The position numbers and the translations under genes are program-made. 25,232 nucleotides of DNA, from positions 1 to 25,232 of the forward strand of contig JAYMTF010001226.1 in the NCBI GenBank assembly GCA_036897485.1, in the 5' to 3' direction. Origin of the DNA: Pelargonium nanum. Lineage: Eukaryota; Streptophyta; Magnoliopsida; Geraniales; Geraniaceae. Of the stretch, positions 19,489 to 25,232 are shown in pieces. The notes under the pieces were generated by a model. That model was not told the DNA's origin and did no database searches. It saw only the letters and a list, made by a program, of their open reading frames with translations. Position 1 is the first letter of the stretch. Each line of letters starts with the position of its first letter.

Positions 19489-20962
19489 TCACACAAACGC
19501 CCACCACCAACACCAAAATTTGACGACAAAAACCCTAAATGTTGGAAACAGTTGCAAATGACACCCAGAAGCTCAAATTAGATGAATTTCACCACAAAGC
19601 AGCTGAATTTCAACAAATTGGGAAATGGGTATTGCGAAAAACAACTGAAATGTGAAGATGCAACTTTTAGTTCTCGCGGGAGGAAGAAAAATTCCAACTT
19701 TTCAAGCATCAACCGCAAACAAACTGCAACAGATCGTAGAGAACAAGATCTGAGAAAGTGAGAATCAATCTACAGAAAATTTAGAGACTGGGCTATAGAT
19801 CTGCACTACAAACTCGAAATGATAATCAAAGAGAAACGGACAGTCGCAGAAATTAGTTTCCAGATCAAAGAAAAGCGGATAGTGGAGTTGGATTTGAAAA
19901 AATATATGAAATTGGGAGGAAATATTTGAAGAACCTCCCTTCGGAGGATCGGATGTAGATTTTATCGAACTCAATTTGTGTACTTAGGTTTCGTGGCCAT
20001 TGATGTTTTATCCATCTTACCTTCTGGTAAACTATTTTGTCTTGTTCTATGTGGAATTGGTACAATACGCGATGTGTATGGATGAGCCTGATGCTAGTGT
20101 TGACGTGTCAGTATATCATTGGTTCGTATCGGCATCCTAACCCAGAGATATGGACTATTACAGGAGTACACAGCACACTGAATCTATTGATGACACAACA
20201 CAAAAGTCACTGGTCAATTTAATTTACTTAAATTATTAACTATCAAATTTGTGTTAAAAAACAAAATTGTAACTCCCTAATTAACTACTTAAGTTTATCT
20301 TTCCTATTTCTTCAAAAAAAATAAATATATCTCCTATTTAAGACATATCCACTTCAATTTTGTTTAGAATTTCGATTTCCCAGTGAAAATGAATTTTGTT
20401 CTTGAGAAAAATATAGATATCAAAGCTCAATTATTGTTTCCATCAATTGTCTTAAGATAACAGTAATAATAACAATAATAACTGAATTAATGGTAATTAG
20501 TTAATACTTTTTCAAAGTTATTATTAGGAGTCAATAAACGATTTATTGTACCTAAAAATTAATACTTCAAACATTTTTTCTTTTCTCTTTAATTTTTCAT
20601 CTTAGTACTATTTTGAAGCCCGGTTTATTTCTTTTTAATCAGTGGTAGTTTAGTTCTTTTTTTCTCTTATTAATGTGTTTCAAATAAACACTGATTTTAA
20701 TATATTTAACAAAAGTAATTTATATTTAGGAGCAGCTCGTTGCAATGCAAGCCCAGTAGTTTCTATTAGACTAACTCGACATCGCACATTGTTTCAGGCC
20801 CAATAAAAGGTCCAATTCAATCGTCAAATTACCAGAAACCCGAAATTTGGAAGAAAAATAACCGATCCGGCGTTGTTCATCTTTTTCCTTCTTCCACCAC
20901 CAACACGGCAGTGGTACAGAATCTACCAATCTGGGAAGAAGAAATCTCCTGAATCCGCCAAA
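19489..20962. other. Shared upstream region of the CCCH and V-ATPase assembly genes
   Basis: This head-to-head 1.47-kb spacer carries the 5' leaders and promoters of both genes. Next to each gene the sequence is less AT-rich; the middle (about 20220-20720) is very AT-rich. CCTCC and GGAGG arms with a CTTC loop at about 19935-19948 form a small inverted repeat within the likely leader or promoter of the CCCH gene. No ORF, RNA gene or transposon end is supported. Confidence 0.45.
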
Positions 20963-23213
20963 ATGAGCCGCAACGACAATCCGCCGCCAACGAACCCACC
21001 ACCCGGACTCGTCTTATCGTCCACCGATCAAATTCGCGATCTGCTCACTTCAGCATCCACTGATCCGCTACTCTCTCAGGAGCTCCGAGAAACCGCTTCG
21101 AACCTTTCATCACAGTCTTCTGTGCCCTACAAGCTGATCCGATCCATCTGGGTCGCATCAGATCCTTCGACTCGCCCCGACTTGGTTGCCCTCGTCTCTG
21201 GTTCACAGTTCGTTTTCTCCAGCCCTAAACCCCGAGAAAAGGTGAATATCTAATTTGATTTTTTTTTAATTCGAAAATTAAGGAACGAATCGAAGAGTGT
21301 TAATTGCCAATTTGATTTATGGATGTCTTGTTTCAGATTGAGAATTGAAAACTTCAGTTCGGTTAAGCTAATATAGGTTCTTTGGTTAAATTTATTTATC
21401 GATAATTGATTATGTAACTGAGTAACCAAATGGTGAGCTTGTGTTCTGTATTAGGGTGTGCTTATGAAAGAATGTGGATGTTATTATTTACTTGTGTTTT
21501 GGTTTTTAAATATAGAGTGAAGAATTGAAGGCTAGATTGAGGAAACTTGAGGAGTTGGCTGAGAGGAAAGCTTACAAAGAGCTTGTTAAGGACATCACGC
21601 CAAAGACGGATACAAACGAGCCTTTCTCTTCCTACAAAGATCAGCTTGGTTTTGGTAACTATTACTATCTATTTTTCTATGTATATATATCTGCTCTAAT
21701 ACATGATCTAAAGTTCCAAATAGAAATATCAACCTGCTTTCATATCCAAATACATTACTTTGATCTGTTGTACTTGGTTCTACCCCAAAACGTATAGCCC
21801 TTGGCGAAAAGAAGTTTGATATTATATAGATTGTCATTGCCAACAGTACATCTTCGGTTCAACTTGTAAGAAAATGGGGTTGGATTTTGGTTGGCAAGGC
21901 TTTTCCCTGTTTTGTAGTTCACTGATGATTTTGATCAAATGTTATGATTGGTTGTGTTTAATTTCTTGTTAATATATAGATTTTTGTGTGGCTTATGTCT
22001 GCAAAAGTACCCTTTTCCTTCTGATTTGTTCTATTTTTGGCTGACATATGATTACCTATTACCACCTTGCCATCCTTCATGCTTTTTAAGTCGTTCATTG
22101 CCCTTGAGCATAAATTCAATTGTCTTCGTGAGCATTTTCCCACAGATATATCTAGGCATATAACTTATATGTAGCTTGTAAATACGAGTATTCCAAGTTA
22201 GAGATAGTTGTTAATGTTTAACTAACCTGTGAGAATCTAGCAAGACTTTTGTTTCTTTTAAATCATCCGGTTGGGCTGTATGTCCTTTAACAGCAAATCA
22301 ATGGGTGTGGATGTAGAGTTGATTACCAAAACTTTGGGCTTGCTTTGATATCTTACAATACTTTAACTTTTTTATGATTTAGATAGTGTTTCATGGTACA
22401 ATTCCATATCTTACGTGGAGCCGTTGAGAGGCTACAAAACATTAAGATGTGGGTAACTTCTAGATAGTAGACAAACATTCATGAACTGACATAGAATTCA
22501 TACAAAATGTTAAATTAGATATAGTGGAACAGATTAATTTATGTGAATGTTTGGTAGATACCAATATAACATATAATCTTAGATTCATGGGTTTTGCCCG
22601 TATAGCATCACATACATTCTATTTGAATAAGGCATGCATGTTTTTGGCTTTTTGCTAGCTGATGGCTGTGGAGATTTTCTTCTTGGGAATATCACATTAC
22701 CCTGTTTCATTTGAGTAATTACTGATGATGGTGGCTTGCTTTTATGCTTGGGCATAGTTTAATTGGCCAAGACCTTGTTTTTTAAATCTCTTGTATGTTT
22801 GTTTTGCTTACAACTTTCTTATTTTTGAATGACAGGTTTACATGTTGCGCTTACAATGTTTACTGGCTACTTGGTTGGATATGCTGCATTTAGAGCATTG
22901 TTCAGCCACAATCCTATCATGGTATTCTTTCTTTGGAAAGATTAGTCATTTGCATATGTTTTCAATTATAAAGAACTCCACAAATTTTTTTTCCTCCTGA
23001 TAGTCAGTTCTTTTTTCTTGCTTGTTTCTCTCAGTGGTTTCTTTTTATCCTATAGCACTACTCATATCGGTTGTACTTGAATGTTACTATTTTCAGAATG
23101 CTGCAGGAGGCATTCTCGGATTAGTTTGTGGCATGCTCCTGGAAACGCTTCTTTTCATAATTAGAACTTCTGAACTTGAACGCAGACAAGCAATGCCGAA
23201 GAAGAGTCAATGA
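20963..23213 (+). CDS. VMA12: V-ATPase assembly factor, VMA12/TMEM199 type
   Basis: Four exons (20963-21241, 21516-21654, 22836-22921, 23097-23213) keep frame and give 206 residues. The product resembles the ER-resident Vma12/TMEM199 family, which with Vma21 and Vma22 assembles the membrane V0 sector of the vacuolar proton pump before export from the ER. The N-terminal half is cytosolic-looking: a proline-rich head, then a segment beginning IRDLLTSASTDPLL, and the charged helix ELKARLRKLEELAERKAYK at about 96-114. The family's conserved core around YKELVKDI follows. Two transmembrane helices lie at about 141-162 and 168-191. The protein ends KKSQ, a canonical KKXX ER-retrieval signal, which fits with both ends in the cytosol. 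The start is the first ATG; the same frame upstream has none. Intron 2 is 1181 bp and contains nothing recognisable. Confidence 0.88.
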
Positions 23214-24297
23214 AATTGGTTCTGAAGAGTATGTCATTTTTCTTCCTAATACTCTCGGCTTAGTTTCACCTGTAATTAAATGAGATAGCAACCATGTTGC
23301 TGCTGTACTTCTCTTAGGTTCATAGTCATTACTCAGTCGAGAGTGGTTTATTTGCCAAAATCTTTTGTATCCTGATTTCTGAATAAAGCTCGGCTCTGGC
23401 TTGGGTTCTGCACTTCAGCTCTAGCTTGACTCAATTATTTAGTTTGTTTTTCTTCATAAATGAATATTTACTAATGATTAAGAGCATGCATGTAATTATT
23501 GAGCACATAATAGAGAAATCCAAACATAAATGTGTGATGTATTTTGATTTTTGAGACAAAAATATGAACTCTTAATTGTAGTTACTTTTTTTATTTATTG
23601 AATGTTTGTTTAAAAGGGAATAATAGGATTACAAATGTAGGACAGAATTTGAAGCGTATGAAGTTAGTGAAGTGTTTATTTAAGTAACAATGGTCGATGT
23701 AACGTTGGTGACGCCGAAAGCAACTGATGCTTCTAGAAGAGTATGGTGGTTGGTTGCATATTGGTATATATAGGCAACCTATGAGTTTTGTTTTATTTTA
23801 TTTCACTTCTCATAACCATAAATCCACATGGATGTTTATGGAAGAAATAGCCATTATAAATATTGTGTCACGGGCAGCAAGGCAAAGAATCTTTTGGCTG
23901 TTGGATTTATAAAAACAAATGAAAATAAGACTCAAAGGCAACACAGCACATCACATTATGAGATGATATAATTGGTTGAATTTGGGAAGGGATGTTGACT
24001 ACTGTATAATAACATGCATGTCACTGTGTAATCATCTCTCTCCAACCCAATTAGTGCTTAATTATAAGTTTAAACGTTTCTATTTTGAATTAGGAGTTAC
24101 ATTGGATGATGATAATAATTCAAACAATAATGTCCACTTTTACAGTTATAAAATGGCCCTGGTTTTTATATTTCACAACATTAGTTAATGTTTTATCTTT
24201 TACCGATGTGCAGTTTTTTTTTTCTTTAACTCAAAAGAAATTTATTAAGAATAAAAATCATGGTCCAACAAAAGCATAATTTCTAGAGGGATAGAAA
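23214..24297. other. Intergenic, right side of the V-ATPase assembly gene
   Basis: The first 180 or so bases are the 3' UTR. The rest is AT-rich with no coding-like frame; short open frames at 23727 and 23976 show no family features. A T run followed by AT-rich sequence at about 24215-24250 precedes the SINE but is not part of it by the target-site evidence. Confidence 0.45.
23382..23387 (+). terminator. Candidate polyadenylation signal of the VMA12-type gene
   Basis: A canonical AATAAA lies about 170 bases after the TGA at 23211-23213, a reasonable 3' UTR length for a plant gene. Confidence 0.4.
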
Positions 24298-24439
24298 CTC
24301 CCTATTCAATTACAATTGTTTTTTTATCAGCAACGGGACATCATACCGTCGACAAAGAGGCTCGAACTTGAGACCTCAGAGGGAATCCAAAGTGTTTTAA
24401 CCACTTGACCCAACATGTCTTGGTCTCCCTATTCAATTA
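24298..24439. repeat. 15-bp target-site duplication flanking the SINE
   Basis: CTCCCTATTCAATTA occurs at 24298-24312 and again at 24425-24439, directly bracketing the 112-bp element. The length and perfect match suit target-primed insertion. Confidence 0.85.
24313..24424 (-). mobile_element. tRNA-derived SINE, 112 bp, intact ends
   Basis: On the minus strand the element begins ACCAAGACATGTTGGGTCAA. It carries an A-box-like TGGGTCAAGTGG (24412-24401, 11 of 12 to the pol III consensus) and a B-box-like GTTCGAGCC (24367-24359), and ends TGTCCCGTTGCTGATAAAAA before an AT-rich tail. Perfect 15-bp target duplications flank it. The tRNA-like promoter, short length and A-rich tail define a SINE, which would be transcribed by RNA polymerase III and mobilised by a partner LINE. 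Head and tail match the copy at 10953-11113; the B box and TSD make this the better preserved one. I cannot assign a named plant SINE family. Confidence 0.75.
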
Positions 24440-25232
24440 AGTCTGACACAAAATTCAAAAGTTTGAACCAGTATAAACCACTCGATTAACATATTTCCTA
24501 ATAAAATTATCAAATTTTGTACAAACTTTTAGATATGATGCATCAAATATTTATATACGAAAACAACTGCTTACATACAATAGCTCATGTCGCTTGCCTC
24601 ATCCATCCCTCCTGTAACAGCCGCTATGGAATATGCCATCATTCTCCCCTGTTACATTTGAAATTGCAGGTGAATTCATCGGAAAAAAAACCGTATCAAA
24701 TTTTAACAACTAATCACTTACTATTTTGACAAAAACTCGTTAATGTAGCGAGTAAACTGAAGAATTATTCTTTTACACATTTTTTATAACAAAACTACAA
24801 TTTCGAAATAATTTATTTTATAAATATCATGTCATTCATGAACAATTTATCTTATTTTATCATTTTTGTAATAAAAGATTATGGACATTGAAAAATGAAT
24901 GGAGTATATTTTTATGATCTATTATCTCAAGAATTGTCCACACACTTCGGATAGGGAACAAAAGTGAAGACTTCTGATTTGACTATCTTCATCACTCACC
25001 TCCTACTATAACTTCATTCCATTGCTTTCTGGTAGGATTTAGTTTATGCTTCATATCTATTACCTCAAAATAAGTTATTCAGAATGAGTTGAGTCAATCT
25101 TGACCAATTATGTCAACAAACATGATTAATAATTTCTCTATGTATTGATTGTGTTCACAACTATTTTCATATGGAGGAGGATTGACACATGTATTCCTTT
25201 TACATGTATTTAGCACACTTAATGAAATTGTT
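24440..25232. other. AT-rich intergenic right end
   Basis: No gene, RNA or repeat is supported. Several AT-only stretches (for example about 24780-24890) look like ordinary intergenic sequence, and open frames are short. Confidence 0.45.

Noticed and set aside
22836..23213. Open frame continuing through the last intron of the VMA12-type gene
   Set aside because: The frame from 23022 reads through intron sequence; family similarity and splice sites support starting the exon at 23097.
1..25232. tRNA, rRNA, CRISPR arrays or bacterial-type operons
   Set aside because: No cloverleaf beyond the SINE promoters, no rRNA-like sequence, no regularly spaced repeats; gene structure is eukaryotic throughout.

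Overview
The window is nuclear DNA from a flowering plant, most likely a (woody) eudicot. It is AT-rich, the genes are well spaced, introns follow GT-AG rules, and the gene families are plant ones: ATL RING-H2 ligases, an Ia-group bHLH and a three-CCCH zinc finger. It also holds plant-type LTR, LINE and SINE debris. I do not commit to a species.

Layout, left to right. The left edge (1-111) is the 3' end of a very small LTR element. An intronless ATL51/52-type RING-H2 gene follows (2512-3507, +). Next is a repeat-like, unannotated block around 3880-4680. A three-exon bHLH71-type transcription factor gene lies at 5035-6291 (-), and its first intron is mostly a second, inverted copy of the left-edge LTR. 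Then comes a long quiet stretch (6292-8277). A candidate two-exon microprotein gene (8278-9537, -) carries a decayed LINE in its intron. A patchy region with unidentified coding-like ORFs, a 42-bp tandem duplication and a SINE fills 9.7-11.1 kb. An 11-exon gene at 11760-14274 (+) encodes a divergent clamp-loader (RFC3-like) protein that has lost its ATPase acid and arginine-finger residues. It converges on an intronless ATL29-type RING-H2 gene (14766-15707, -). A two-exon CCCH zinc finger gene (16621-19488, -) and a four-exon V-ATPase assembly factor gene (VMA12/TMEM199 type, 20963-23213, +) are head-to-head. The right end is intergenic and contains a second SINE with a clear 15-bp target-site duplication (TSD).

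The genes do not form a pathway or cluster. They are independent housekeeping or regulatory genes: two membrane E3 ligases of different ATL clades, a bHLH regulator, a nucleic-acid-binding CCCH protein, an ER chaperone of the vacuolar proton pump and an RFC-like protein.

The points most worth following are: the 71-bp LTR, whose two copies show the polypurine tract on one side and the primer-binding site on the other; the degenerate RFC3 paralogue; a 22-bp exact repeat shared by an RFC intron and the next exon; the candidate 48-residue microprotein with its in-frame upstream ORF; and the SINE pair. Exon borders were placed by eye from reading frame, splice dinucleotides and family similarity; none has been checked against transcripts.
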